Of a DNA stretch of 64,000 nt, positions 55,816 through 64,000 are shown in pieces. The notes under the pieces are model-generated. The model did not search any database and was not told where the DNA came from. It worked only from the letters and a program-made list of their open reading frames with translations. The position numbers and the translations under genes are program-made. The stretch's first letter is position 1. Each line of letters starts with the position of its first letter. Source of the stretch: VRUE01 sp963699225. Its GTDB lineage: Bacteria; Actinomycetota; Thermoleophilia; Solirubrobacterales; 70-9. The stretch covers positions 2,170,001-2,234,000 of the forward strand of contig OY969423.1 in assembly GCA_963699225.1 (NCBI GenBank), read 5' to 3'.

Positions 55816-56862
55816 ATGGCGGCCGACGGGGATGAAATCGCGATCTGCTTGGCGAGCTTCAATCCCGACCCGGAGCTCTTCCGGCGCCAGGTCGACTCGA
55901 TCCGGGCACAGGACCGCGGGGGGTGGACCTGCATCGTCTGCGACGACGGCTCCGATGCCGATTCGCTGGCTGCGATCGAGGCGGTTCTCGGCAGCGACGA
56001 GCGCTTTCAGCTGCACACCCACGGCGAGCGCCTCGGCTTCTATCGCAACTTCGAGCGGGCGCTCGGCCTGGTCCCGGCCGCCGCCCGGTTCGTCGCCTTC
56101 TGCGACCAGGACGATCGCTGGTACCCGCAGAAGCTCCGCCTCCTGCGCGGAGCCTTGGGGCCCGGGGTCAACCTTGCCTACAGCGATATGCGGATCGTCG
56201 ACGCCGAGGGGGCGGTGATCTCCGACACCTACTGGAACCGGCGCCGCAACAACTCGACCGACCTGCTCTCGCTGCTGATCGCCAACACGGTCTCGGGCAC
56301 TGCCTGCATGTTTCGCCGCCAGTTGCTCGATTACGCCCTGCCCTTCCCGCTGCGAGCCGAGGGCGCTTTTCATGACCGCTGGATCGCTTTGGTGGCGCTG
56401 GCGCTCGGGGACCTCGCCTACGTCGACGCGCCCCTGCTCGACTACGTGCAGCACGGCGCCGCCGCGATCGGCCACGACCGCGCCAACCGCGGCGGCGTGC
56501 GGCGGCGCGACTTGGGCGAGTGGCGACAGACCCTGACCCGCCTGCGAAGCGGTGAGCTGGCGCGCCGCTGGAACAGCGCCTACGACGACGTCTACTTGCG
56601 CATCGCCGCCGAGGCCGCGACGCTGGAGCAGCGCTGCGGTCTTCAGATGGCGCCGGCCAAGCGGCGGGCGGCTCATCGCGTTGCCGTTGCCGACCGCTCG
56701 CCGCTGGCGGTTCCCTGGCTGCAGCTGCGCAGCATGCGGCGCCACCTCGGCCGCGACGAGACGCTCGGGGTGGAGCGCGGTCTCGCTCGCGGCATCGCCT
56801 GGCACCAGCTCAACCGCGCCCGCGCGAAAATCCTTGGCCATGACCACTCCCGTGGCTCGTAG
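55816..56862 (+). CDS. Glycosyltransferase family 2
   Basis: The 348-residue protein begins with I-A-I-C-L-A-S-F-N-P-D-P-E-L-F, then C-I-V-C-D-D-G-S-D-A-D-S, G-F-Y-R-N-F-E-R-A-L-G and the metal motif A-F-C-D-Q-D-D-R-W-Y (about residue 95). F-H-D-R-W-I-A-L lies in the acceptor region. C-D-Q-D-D-x-W is typical of rhamnosyl or galactosyl GT2 enzymes in O-antigen clusters. The C-terminal 100 residues are basic and may contact the membrane. It diverges from the ATPase gene, 19 bases apart. Confidence 0.88.
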   Translation: MAADGDEIAICLASFNPDPELFRRQVDSIRAQDRGGWTCIVCDDGSDADSLAAIEAVLGSDERFQLHTHGERLGFYRNFERALGLVPAAARFVAFCDQDDRWYPQKLRLLRGALGPGVNLAYSDMRIVDAEGAVISDTYWNRRRNNSTDLLSLLIANTVSGTACMFRRQLLDYALPFPLRAEGAFHDRWIALVALALGDLAYVDAPLLDYVQHGAAAIGHDRANRGGVRRRDLGEWRQTLTRLRSGELARRWNSAYDDVYLRIAAEAATLEQRCGLQMAPAKRRAAHRVAVADRSPLAVPWLQLRSMRRHLGRDETLGVERGLARGIAWHQLNRARAKILGHDHSRGS

Positions 56863-56874
56863 GATGGCACTGGT

Positions 56875-57861
56875 TTGGGGAAGCGGGCGCTGATAACGGG
56901 AATCACCGGCCAGGACGGCAGCTATCTGGCGGAACTGCTGCTCGATCTCGACTACGACGTCCACGGTTTGGTCCGCGACTCCGCCGAGCAGAACCTCGAG
57001 CGGCTGCGGGCGGTCCGCGAGCGCCTCACCCTTCATACCGGTGACCTCTGCGACCAGGCTTCCCTGGTCGCGGCGATGCGCGCCAGCGAACCGGACGAGA
57101 TCTACAACCTCGCGGCGATGTCCTACGTCGCCAACTCCTGGAACCAGGCCACGCTGACCGGGGAATACACCGGCATGGGCGTCACCCGGATGCTCGAGGC
57201 GATGCGCGAGGTTTGCCCCCGGGCCCGCTTCTACCAAGCATCCTCCAGTGAGATGTTCGGCCGGGTTCGCGAGACGCCGCAGACCGAGCTGACTCCGTTC
57301 TATCCCCGCAGTCCCTACGGAGTCGCCAAGGCCTACGGTCACTTCATCACGGTCAACTACCGCGAGAGCTACGGGCTCTTTGCCTGCTCCGGGGTCCTCT
57401 TCAACCACGAGAGCCCACGCCGGGGGTCGCAGTTCGTCACCCGCAAGATCACTCGCACGGCCGCCGCGATCAAGCTGGGCCAGGCCTCGGAGCTACGCCT
57501 CGGCAACATGGATGCCCGGCGGGATTGGGGCTTTGCGCCCGACTACGTGAAAGCGATGTGGCTGATGCTGCAGCGCGACGAGCCCGACGACTTCGTTGTC
57601 GGGACCGGCGTGGAGCACTCGGTTCGAGACCTCGTCCAGGCGGCTTTCGGCTACCTGGACCTGGACCCCGACGAGTACGTGAGCGAAGACCCCGCCTTCA
57701 TCCGCGCGGCCGACGTCGAGCGGGTCGTCGCCGACTCGAGCAAGGCCTACGAGCAGCTGGGTTGGCGCCACACGGTCGACTTCGAGCAGCTGGTCGAGCT
57801 GATGGTCGACGCCGACCTTGCCCGTCTCGAGGCCTCAGCGCGGGCGAGTCGGGAGAGCTGA
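56875..57861 (+). CDS. gmd: GDP-mannose 4,6-dehydratase
   Basis: The 328-residue SDR starts at TTG 56875. NAD site: I-T-G-I-T-G-Q-D-G-S-Y-L-A-E-L-L. Catalytic site: S-S-S-E-M-F-G with Y-P-R-S-P-Y-G-V-A-K-A-Y (Tyr and Lys of Y-x3-K). The family-specific L-G-N-M-D-A-R-R-D-W-G-F-A-P-D-Y-V is intact, as is N-H-E-S-P-R-R-G. It converts GDP-mannose to GDP-4-keto-6-deoxymannose, precursor of fucose, rhamnose (D-form) or perosamine. The next enzyme of those branches is not obvious nearby, so it may lie outside the window. Confidence 0.93.
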   Translation: MGKRALITGITGQDGSYLAELLLDLDYDVHGLVRDSAEQNLERLRAVRERLTLHTGDLCDQASLVAAMRASEPDEIYNLAAMSYVANSWNQATLTGEYTGMGVTRMLEAMREVCPRARFYQASSSEMFGRVRETPQTELTPFYPRSPYGVAKAYGHFITVNYRESYGLFACSGVLFNHESPRRGSQFVTRKITRTAAAIKLGQASELRLGNMDARRDWGFAPDYVKAMWLMLQRDEPDDFVVGTGVEHSVRDLVQAAFGYLDLDPDEYVSEDPAFIRAADVERVVADSSKAYEQLGWRHTVDFEQLVELMVDADLARLEASARASRES

Positions 57862-57950
57862 GGCGGTCTATCGCCAGGCCTGCAGCGCCGGGCGGGTCAC
57901 GAAAACCACGCCGATCGGTCGTCTGGTCGACGACGTTAGAGTGCTCGCCG

Positions 57951-59327
57951 ATGCTCGATCGGGCGGGGGACACCATCAGGCGGCTGCGAGACGTGCTCAA
58001 TCGGGCCGTCTTCCTCCCTTCGCTGAGGGAGACGCTCAAGCTCAAGGGCTGGGAAAGGGGCGTCCTCTTCCTCGCCTTCCTGGCGTTGGCAATCATTTTG
58101 CAGCTGCTCAGAGTCGGGCCCTCCGGCGCCTTTAACTCGCTGTGGGCGGAGGACGGGTCGGTCTTCCTCGAAAGGGCGATGACACACGACTTCTTTAGCG
58201 CCCTCACCACACCGTGGTCCGAATACCTCGTCGTCGTGCAGAGCCTGATCGGCGAGATCGGGGCGCTGGCGCCCCTGCGCGACGCTCCGGCGGTGATGAA
58301 TCTAGCCGCCGCCCTCGTTGTCGCTCTCAGCGGGCTCGCCATCTGGTTCGCCGGCGCCGCCCACATCCGCAGCCCCTACCTGCGTGCGCTTCTGGTGACG
58401 CTGACGGTCCTGGTTCCGGTGGGCAGCATCGAGGCGGTGGTCTCGCCCACCAACGTCTCTTGGTTCATGGCCGTCGCTGTCTTCTGGTTGCTGCTCTGGC
58501 GACCCGCGACGGCCATGGGCGCCTGTCTCAGTGCCGGTCTGATCCTGCTTACCGGCTTTAGCACTCCCGCCATCTTTTTCTTCGTCCCGATTGCGATCCT
58601 GCGCGCGGTCGCGATTCGCGACCGTCGCGACGCGCTGATCGTCGGCACCTTTGCGCTTGCCACGGTTGCCCAAGTGGTGACGGTGCTCAACAGCCCGCAT
58701 ATCTCTGTCAACGCTTGGACCGGCGGCATCCTGACCACCTTCTTGCAACGTGTCATTAGCGGCTCGGTCCTCGGGCTCGAACTGAGCGGATCCCTCTGGA
58801 TCCACTGGGGATGGCCGTTCCTCATCGCGATCACCGTGGCGGTCACCGCTTGCCTGATCGTGCTGGCCCTGCGCGCCGCCTCCAGCCGCCTCTTCGCCGC
58901 AATCGCGATCGCCACCTCGGTGGTGATGTTTCTGGGCTCGAGTTACCAACGCGGGCTGGGCGGGATGGCCTGGCCAGTCGGTGTCTATAGCAATATCGGC
59001 GCCCGTTACGCGGTGGTGCCAACCCTGCTGCTGATCGGCGCCGGCCTGGCCCTGATCGACGCTCGCCATCGCTCCTCGAATGGTCGTCCCGTGATCGAGA
59101 TGGCGATTGTCGCCGTACTGCTGGTTCCCCTCATCACCTCCTTTGACGTTGACGTCGGCGATGCCCGCGGCGGGCCGCCGTGGGACGACAGCCTGAAGGC
59201 GGCCACCAGATCATGCGAAGCCAAGCACCTCGCTGAAATTCCTGTTTACACCGCGCCCGCGGGATGGACGATGAACATCTCCTGCCGGCGTCTGATTGCT
59301 GCAGAGGGCGGTGGTCGAGCGCCGTAG
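57951..59327 (+). CDS. Polytopic membrane protein, GT-C-like
   Basis: The 458-residue protein is counted from ATG 57951; the frame opens far upstream in the gmd shadow. About ten hydrophobic helices follow a short cytosolic N-terminus. The first outer loop holds S-L-W-A-E-D-G-S-V-F-L-E-R-A-M, an E-D acidic motif where GT-C enzymes keep a catalytic Asp or Glu. Another outer segment is P-W-S-E-Y-L-V-V-V-Q-S-L-I-G-E-I. A short Cys-containing tail ends the protein. It resembles, distantly, the GT-C-like proteins at 26-31 kb. In this locus it may be a polymerase or a lipid-linked sugar transferase. Confidence 0.7.
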   Translation: MLDRAGDTIRRLRDVLNRAVFLPSLRETLKLKGWERGVLFLAFLALAIILQLLRVGPSGAFNSLWAEDGSVFLERAMTHDFFSALTTPWSEYLVVVQSLIGEIGALAPLRDAPAVMNLAAALVVALSGLAIWFAGAAHIRSPYLRALLVTLTVLVPVGSIEAVVSPTNVSWFMAVAVFWLLLWRPATAMGACLSAGLILLTGFSTPAIFFFVPIAILRAVAIRDRRDALIVGTFALATVAQVVTVLNSPHISVNAWTGGILTTFLQRVISGSVLGLELSGSLWIHWGWPFLIAITVAVTACLIVLALRAASSRLFAAIAIATSVVMFLGSSYQRGLGGMAWPVGVYSNIGARYAVVPTLLLIGAGLALIDARHRSSNGRPVIEMAIVAVLLVPLITSFDVDVGDARGGPPWDDSLKAATRSCEAKHLAEIPVYTAPAGWTMNISCRRLIAAEGGGRAP

Positions 59328-59329
59328 CG

Positions 59330-60127
59330 CTACAGGTGGCTGGAACGCGTCTTGCGGCCCCCGCGCCATATCCCGCGGGGCCGGGCCGCTGGCATTCCGT
59401 CGCGGCGGTAGTCGCCACGGCTGAGGTGGTGCTCGAGGAAGACGTAGAGGACGATGAAGAGGTAGCGACTGCCCATCTCGTTGAGCCGCAGCTTCGAGAC
59501 TCCCGCTTTGCGGTTGGTCCAGGAGATCGGCACGATCCCGTAGCTGTAGCCCCGCACGACGGCCTTCAGCGGCAGCTCGACGGTGAGGTTGAAGTGGTGC
59601 GAGAGGAAGGGCTGGACACTTTCGATCACCTCGCGTCGGTAGGCCTTGAAGGCGTTCGTCGTGTCGTTGTAGCCGTGACGGAAGAGGACGCGGATGCCGA
59701 AATTGACGATCCGGTTCATGATCAGCTTCGAGCGCGGATAGTCGAGCACGGTCGAGCCGTGGATGAAGCGCGAGCCGAAAGCGCACTCGTAGCCCTCTTC
59801 GAGCAGCCGCTGGTAGGAGACGAGGTCACCCGGGCTATCGGATCCGTCGGCCATCACGATTGCCACTGCGTCTCCCTCGAACGCCTCGAGCCCCGCCCTG
59901 ACGGCGAAGCCGAAGCCGTTGCGGTAAGGCGAGGGAAGGCAGCGCACCTGCGGATGCGCGGCGCTGAGGTCCCGCAAGACTGCGACCGTCCTGTCGGTGC
60001 TCGAGTCGTCGACCACGATCACCTCGTGGTCGATCTCTTCGCGCGTGAGGGTCGAGACGAGGCCCTCGACGGTCTCGATGATCGTCTCCTCCTCGTTGTA
60101 AGCCGGGATGACGACCGAGAGCTTCAT
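59330..60127 (-). CDS. Glycosyltransferase family 2 (dolichyl-phosphate mannosyltransferase-like)
   Basis: The 265-residue protein is counted from ATG 60127, overlapping the epimerase stop as ATGA. GT-A motifs: V-V-I-P-A-Y-N-E-E-E-T-I, V-I-V-V-D-D-S-S-T-D-R-T, V-M-A-D-G-S-D-S-P-G-D-L (D-x-D area) and F-G-S-R-F-I-H-G. The closest type is DPM1-like, polyprenyl-phosphate sugar synthase, but without a membrane domain. Its product could feed GT-C enzymes such as those in this window. It ends two bases after the convergent membrane-protein gene. Confidence 0.88.
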   Translation of the reverse strand: MKLSVVIPAYNEEETIIETVEGLVSTLTREEIDHEVIVVDDSSTDRTVAVLRDLSAAHPQVRCLPSPYRNGFGFAVRAGLEAFEGDAVAIVMADGSDSPGDLVSYQRLLEEGYECAFGSRFIHGSTVLDYPRSKLIMNRIVNFGIRVLFRHGYNDTTNAFKAYRREVIESVQPFLSHHFNLTVELPLKAVVRGYSYGIVPISWTNRKAGVSKLRLNEMGSRYLFIVLYVFLEHHLSRGDYRRDGMPAARPRGIWRGGRKTRSSHL

Positions 60128-61197
60128 GCGGGTGTCGACGTCCAGCGCTCGGCGTTTGCCTCGTAGATTTCGCGCAGGATCTGCTCGAGGTCGCGCCGGG
60201 GGCGCCAGCCGCCGTAGTCGGAGCCGAACTCGTCGAGGTCGCTGATCCACCAACGGTGGTCGCCGACCCGCGCCTGGTCGCTCATCTCCCAGTTCAGCTC
60301 GCGCTCGGCGATCCGCTCGCAGATCGCGATCGCCTCCAGCATCGAGCAGGCGTTGGCGCGACCGCCGCCGATGTTGTAAACGGCAGCCGCCTTGGGATCG
60401 GCGTGGAAGAGCAGGAAGGCGTCGACCAGGTCGGCGCTGTGCACGTTGTCGCGCACCTGCTTGCCCTCGTAGCCGAAGACGGTGTAGGGGTCGCCGGTCA
60501 CGGTGCACTTCATTAGGTAGGCGAGGAAGCCGTGCAGCTGGGCGCCGGCATGGTTGGGGCCGGTGAGGCAGCCACCGCGGAAGCAGACCGTGGGCATCTC
60601 GAAGTAGCGACCGTACTCCTGGACCAGCAGGTCGGCCGCCGCCTTGGAGGCGCCGAAGAGCGAGTGCAGGGTGGAGTCGATCGACATCGCCGTGTCGATG
60701 CCGCCGAACCACTCGTGGTCCGCGGGCAGCTCGAGCCGCGTCTCCTGCTCTTCCAACGGCAGGTGGTTCGGCGTGTCGCCGTAGACCTTGTTGGTCGAGG
60801 TGAAGACGAAGGTCGCCTCGGGGCAGTGGTTGCGGGCTGCCTCGAGCAGGTTGAGCGTGCCGTTGGCATTGATGCCGAAGTCGGCCTGCGGGTCGCTTGC
60901 GGCCCAGTCGTGCGAGGGCTGGGCGGCGGTGTGGATCACCAGCTCGATCTGCTTGCCCTGTTCAGCGAAGACCCGGTCGATGCCGTCGGCGTCGCGGATG
61001 TCGAGGTCGGCGGTGCGGAAGGTCGGCAGCTCGCGATTGAGCCGCTCGGTGACCTGGGCCGTCGACGCCTCGGGGCCGAAGAGGACCGCCCGAGTGTCGT
61101 TCTCGATCCCGATCACGTCATAGCCGGCCGCGACCAGCCTGGCCGCTGACTCGGAGCCGATCAGACCCCCTGAACCCGTGACTATGGCCTTTGGCAT
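60124..61197 (-). CDS. NAD-dependent epimerase, CDP-tyvelose 2-epimerase-like
   Basis: The 357-residue extended SDR is counted from ATG 61197; the frame opens earlier without support. N-terminal NAD motif T-G-S-G-G-L-I-G. The phrase F-T-S-T-N-K-V-Y-G-D-T-P-N and R-G-G-C-L-T-G-P-N-H-A-G are distinctive of CDP-paratose 2-epimerase (RfbE) relatives. Instead of the usual Y-x3-K the active region reads L-F-G-A-S-K-A-A-A-D, where Phe replaces Tyr. Loss of Tyr suggests altered chemistry. G-K-Q-V-R-D-N-V-H is intact. The sugar nucleotide is unknown. Confidence 0.83.
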   Translation of the reverse strand: MPKAIVTGSGGLIGSESAARLVAAGYDVIGIENDTRAVLFGPEASTAQVTERLNRELPTFRTADLDIRDADGIDRVFAEQGKQIELVIHTAAQPSHDWAASDPQADFGINANGTLNLLEAARNHCPEATFVFTSTNKVYGDTPNHLPLEEQETRLELPADHEWFGGIDTAMSIDSTLHSLFGASKAAADLLVQEYGRYFEMPTVCFRGGCLTGPNHAGAQLHGFLAYLMKCTVTGDPYTVFGYEGKQVRDNVHSADLVDAFLLFHADPKAAAVYNIGGGRANACSMLEAIAICERIAERELNWEMSDQARVGDHRWWISDLDEFGSDYGGWRPRRDLEQILREIYEANAERWTSTPA

Positions 61198-61219
61198 CGC
61201 TTTCTGGTGCCCCCTTTGG

Positions 61220-62287
61220 CTATCGCTCGAAACCAAGTGCAGCGCGCAAATCGTCCTCGTGCTCAGTCGACCAGGCGAGCAGGTCGGCGAGGACGTCACG
61301 CGCCCCGCGGCGCGGGCGCCACGAGGTTAGAGAATGCAGCCGACCGCAGTCGCTCAGATAGACGGGGACGTCGCCGGGGCGAGTCTCGGCCTCGCTCCCG
61401 ATCGCCATCTCGTTGCCGGTCAGCTCGCGGCAGAGCGCGGTCGTCTCCAGCAGCGAGAGACTGCACTCGCGGCCCCCGCCGACGTTGGCGACGGCGCCGC
61501 TCCAGCGCTCGGGGTCGCCGAGCTGCTCGTCGACGAGGTCGATCAGGTCATCGACGTGGAGCAGGTCGCGCACCTGCTTGCCCGAACCGCCGTAGCCGAT
61601 GTAGGTCAGCGGCCTCCCGAAGAGGTGGCTGAGCAGCCACCAGGAGAAGACTCCCTGGTCGACCTTGCCCATCTGCCACGGCCCGGCGATCACGCCACAG
61701 CGGTTGGTCACCGCGCGTAGGCCAAAGGCGTCGGCGTACTCCTCGATCAGGTGCTCGGCCGAGAGCTTTGTTGCGCCGTAGAGCGTGCGCGCCCCCGCCA
61801 TCGGGAAGTCCTCGGAGATCCCGGCTGGGCCGGCCCCGCTGACGGGCTGGGACTCGGCCAGCTCGAAGCGGGTCGCCTCCTCCTCCAGGGCCAGCTCCAG
61901 CTGCGGCGCCACCGGGTAGACACGACTGGTCGAGAGGAAGACGAGGAAGGCGTCTTCCACGCGCGCCCGCTCGAGGCAGTTGAAGGCGCCGAGCAGGTTG
62001 GTCTGGACCGAGTAGGAGGTGTCGGCGAAGCCGGCCAGGACCGAGGGCTCGGCCGAGCACTCGACCATCGCCTCGAACGACCCCGCCGCCGCCAGGTCAG
62101 CGGGCTCGCGCACGTCGCCGTGGACGAACTCGACCCCCGCCTCGCGCAGTCGGGCGAGGTTCAGCTCCGAGCCGCGGCGCATCAGGTTGTCGAGGGCGAC
62201 GATCTCCCACTCGGGGTGGCGCTCGGCGAGGGCGACGACGAGGTTGCCGCCGACGAAGCCGGCGCCCCCTGTGACCAGGACCCGCAC
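61220..62287 (-). CDS. NAD-dependent epimerase, CDP-tyvelose 2-epimerase-like paralogue
   Basis: The 355-residue extended SDR starts at GTG 62287. Motifs: V-T-G-G-A-G-F-V-G-G-N-L, D-N-L-M-R-R-G-S-E-L-N (the R-R-G-S-x-x-N loop of RfbE-type epimerases), L-S-T-S-R-V-Y-P and L-Y-G-A-T-K-L-S-A-E (Tyr and Lys of Y-x3-K present). G-K-Q-V-R-D-L-L-H-V-D-D-L matches the preceding paralogue. It follows the methyltransferase gene by three bases and precedes the other epimerase by 22. Two related epimerases side by side suggest sequential steps or two sugars. Confidence 0.87.
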   Translation of the reverse strand: MRVLVTGGAGFVGGNLVVALAERHPEWEIVALDNLMRRGSELNLARLREAGVEFVHGDVREPADLAAAGSFEAMVECSAEPSVLAGFADTSYSVQTNLLGAFNCLERARVEDAFLVFLSTSRVYPVAPQLELALEEEATRFELAESQPVSGAGPAGISEDFPMAGARTLYGATKLSAEHLIEEYADAFGLRAVTNRCGVIAGPWQMGKVDQGVFSWWLLSHLFGRPLTYIGYGGSGKQVRDLLHVDDLIDLVDEQLGDPERWSGAVANVGGGRECSLSLLETTALCRELTGNEMAIGSEAETRPGDVPVYLSDCGRLHSLTSWRPRRGARDVLADLLAWSTEHEDDLRAALGFER

Positions 62288-62290
62288 CGG

Positions 62291-62935
62291 CTAGCGGCGG
62301 CCGATCACCAGGAACTGCTTGCCGAGCAGCTTCCAGGCGAGCGGCGCCTTCAGGTACATGCCGGTGAGGCGCTGCGAGGGCGGCAGGATGCCCCGGAACG
62401 AGTAGGGCAGGTAGCGCGGGATGACGCGCTCGGGCTCGAAGCCGGCTGCGTAGAGGTGCTCGGCGATGGCAACGTGGGTGAGCGCCACGTAGTGATCGGC
62501 ACAGTCCCAGTACTCCTTGGCGCAATAGCGGTAGTTCGGCCCCATGATCGCGATCCGGCCGCCGGCTTTCATCGCGTCGCGCATCTTTTCGAGGAACTGG
62601 GCGATCGCCTCTTGGTTGTGCAGGTGCTCGAGGAAATTGGAGGCGTAGACGCCGTCGAAGTGCTCGGCGGGGAGGTCGGCGTCCATGATGCTGGCGGTGA
62701 CGACTTTGACCCCGGCCGTCTGCTCTGCCTCGGGGTAGGCGACCTCGTCGACCGCCCAGCGCTCAGCGGCAGGGATCGAGCCGATGAACTCGCCGCGACC
62801 GGCGGCCGGGTCGAGCACCGTCTGGGGCGACCCCATGAGGCCGTGCACGTGCGGCGCGATCGCTTCCCAGACGCGCAGCCTGGCGGCCTGATCGATGTCG
62901 CGGAAGCGGTATGTGTAGAGGCGCTCGAAGTTCAT
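62291..62935 (-). CDS. Class I SAM-dependent methyltransferase
   Basis: The 214-residue protein is counted from ATG 62935 (M-N-F-E-R-L-Y-T-Y-R-F-R-D); ten further codons upstream are possible. Motif I is V-L-D-P-A-A-G-R-G-E-F-I, with A-V-D-E-V for the SAM ribose, and F-D-G-V-Y-A-S-N-F-L-E-H-L as motif IV. C-terminal L-P-Y-S-F-R-G-I-L-P-P-S is a feature of glycan-locus methyltransferases. It is the second gene of the reverse-strand operon after the flippase. Confidence 0.85.
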   Translation of the reverse strand: MNFERLYTYRFRDIDQAARLRVWEAIAPHVHGLMGSPQTVLDPAAGRGEFIGSIPAAERWAVDEVAYPEAEQTAGVKVVTASIMDADLPAEHFDGVYASNFLEHLHNQEAIAQFLEKMRDAMKAGGRIAIMGPNYRYCAKEYWDCADHYVALTHVAIAEHLYAAGFEPERVIPRYLPYSFRGILPPSQRLTGMYLKAPLAWKLLGKQFLVIGRR

Positions 62936-62969
62936 CGTGTGGCCCGGGGTCTGCCGAGCGGGCAAGATC

Positions 62970-64000
62970 CTATTCGGCGCTCCTGTCGCCCAGTCGCCCG
63001 GGGAGCATCGGCCGGGCTATCCGCAGCGCCGAGCGCAGCTCCGTCCTCATCGCCAGCCCCGCCAGGGCGGCCCAGATGCCGGCGATCAGCAGCAGCTGCA
63101 CGATCAGCCCGGCCAGATCGTCGCCGAGCGGCGCCAGGTAGCCCGCCGCGGCGGCGAGCGAGCCGATCGCCAGCGCCCGGATCAGCGCCGGGGTGGCGGT
63201 TCGCATCTCCGGCTCCACCCCGAGGCCGAGCACGACCAGGCTGACCAGGGCCGAGCCGCTCATCGCCAGTCCGACCCCGGTGGAGTCCAGGGAGGGGATG
63301 GTGGCAACGGCGATCAGGGCCATCGCCAGGGCCGAGCTGAGGACGGCCGCGATCGGCACGTTCGGGCGTCCCTCGGAGAGCTCCAGCGCGATCATCGCCG
63401 GAATCGCGCTGGCGAGCAGCAGCACTCCCGGCGAGGCGGTCAGCACCAGATCCACGGTGGGCAGCCAGCGCTCGCCCAGAACCACCGACACCAGGGCGTG
63501 CGAGGAGCCGGCGAGCATCGCCAGCGGCAGGCTGGCCAGCGTCGCCGAGAGGGCGGCGGCACGGCCGGCGCGACGGGGCCGCTCCGCCGCCGAGCGCGCC
63601 AGCGCCGGGAAGGAGACGCGCTGCATCGCCGAGGCGATCGCGGTTGGGAAGGAGAAGAGGCGCGACGCCATCGCGTAGAAGCCCGCCAGCGTGGTGCCAC
63701 CGATAACGGTGACGATCGAGACGAACCCGAGCCCCCGGGCCAGGGTGAGCAGCTGCAGCAGGCTCGCCCGCAGGCCGAAGTGGGCCAGCGCGCGGACCGC
63801 CGCGAGGTCGAGGGACAGGCCGGCTCCGGGGCGGGTGAGCAAGGCCGCGCAGAGAAGCCCCGCCGCTGCCGCCGCGGGAACGGCTCCGGCGAGGCTGAAG
63901 GCGCCGAGGCCGGCCAGCGCCCCGGCAAGGGCGAAGGCGTTGAAGGAGAGCGTCTCGGCGGTCTCGACCAGCGCTACCCGGCCGAACTTGAGGTGCCGCT
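62970..64000 (-). CDS. Wzx-like polysaccharide flippase, 5' end outside the window
   Basis: The frame is open from the window edge (64000) to the stop at 62970, at least 342 codons. The first ordinary in-window start (TTG 63842) is internal because coding continues upstream as F-G-R-V-A-L-V-E-T-A-E-T-L-S-F-N. That segment is typical of oligosaccharide-flippase (MOP) proteins, after helix 4. About nine hydrophobic helices are visible, with F-Y-A-M-A-S-R-L-F-S-F-P-T-A-I-A and Q-R-V-S-F-P-A-L-A. It would flip lipid-linked repeat units to the outer face, alongside the ABC exporter encoded nearby. Confidence 0.85.
   Translation of the reverse strand, partial: RHLKFGRVALVETAETLSFNAFALAGALAGLGAFSLAGAVPAAAAAGLLCAALLTRPGAGLSLDLAAVRALAHFGLRASLLQLLTLARGLGFVSIVTVIGGTTLAGFYAMASRLFSFPTAIASAMQRVSFPALARSAAERPRRAGRAAALSATLASLPLAMLAGSSHALVSVVLGERWLPTVDLVLTASPGVLLLASAIPAMIALELSEGRPNVPIAAVLSSALAMALIAVATIPSLDSTGVGLAMSGSALVSLVVLGLGVEPEMRTATPALIRALAIGSLAAAAGYLAPLGDDLAGLIVQLLLIAGIWAALAGLAMRTELRSALRIARPMLPGRLGDRSAE

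Noticed and set aside
55444..57408. Reverse 654-residue open frame
   Set aside because: It is antisense to the GT2 and gmd genes, both of which carry intact family motifs.
61751..63244. Forward 497-residue open frame
   Set aside because: It is antisense to an epimerase, a methyltransferase and the flippase, all with clear motifs.
1..64000. CRISPR arrays or transposons
   Set aside because: No regularly spaced repeats, no transposase motifs and no terminal inverted repeats with target duplications were seen.

Overview
The window is high-GC bacterial DNA with frequent GTG/TTG starts, short intergenic gaps and many 1-4 base stop/start overlaps. The gene content fits an actinobacterium: RskA-type anti-sigma factor, a fused PafBC-type WYL regulator, a PPOX/F420-type oxidoreductase, ArsC of the mycothiol-linked type and a DUF1906 protein. 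The mix resembles Thermoleophilia (Solirubrobacterales), but that placement is inferred from gene style, not from a marker gene.

Layout. 1-9.8 kb: housekeeping and stress genes (M48 peptidase tail, aminotransferase, two ferritin-like proteins with an ECF sigma/anti-sigma pair, DtxR-type regulator, HAD phosphatase, divergent dihydropteroate synthase-like gene, MrfA/YprA-like helicase, secreted GH15-like protein). 9.9-15.7 kb: a genomic island inserted at tRNA-Phe(GAA). It is bounded by a perfect 44-bp direct repeat of the tRNA 3' part. It carries a Hachiman anti-phage system (hamA, hamB), an adjoining small gene with an R-x4-H HEPN-type motif, a frameshifted gene, and two coupled small unknown genes, but no recognisable integrase. 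15.8-17.6 kb: XRE regulator plus AbiEii-like nucleotidyltransferase, a NERD-domain membrane protein and a tiny membrane protein.

17.8-26 kb: an ECF sigma factor carrying its own zinc-binding anti-sigma-like segment, membrane segment and long tail; a secreted Cys-repeat protein; SRPBCC, SDR and FAH enzymes; an arsR-aquaporin-arsC operon with a palindromic operator; a VapBC-like pair; a fluoride riboswitch followed by two crcB genes; a YhaM-like HD nuclease. 26-45 kb: large polytopic membrane proteins with an acidic first-loop motif (possible GT-C enzymes), a fused double-WYL regulator, MBL hydrolase, penicillin acylase-family protein, DUF1906 protein, divergent DJ-1/PfpI genes, a second toxin-antitoxin pair and a clan-A glycoside hydrolase-like secreted protein.

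44.7-64 kb: a surface-polysaccharide locus. It has a 1297-residue glycosyltransferase/methyltransferase fusion, several methyltransferases, a sulfotransferase, GT2 and GT4 glycosyltransferases, an ABC-2 polysaccharide exporter (permease plus ATPase with an N-terminal coiled coil), GDP-mannose 4,6-dehydratase, two CDP-tyvelose-epimerase-like enzymes and a Wzx-like flippase running off the right edge. Together these genes would make nucleotide sugars, build and decorate a glycan, and export it.
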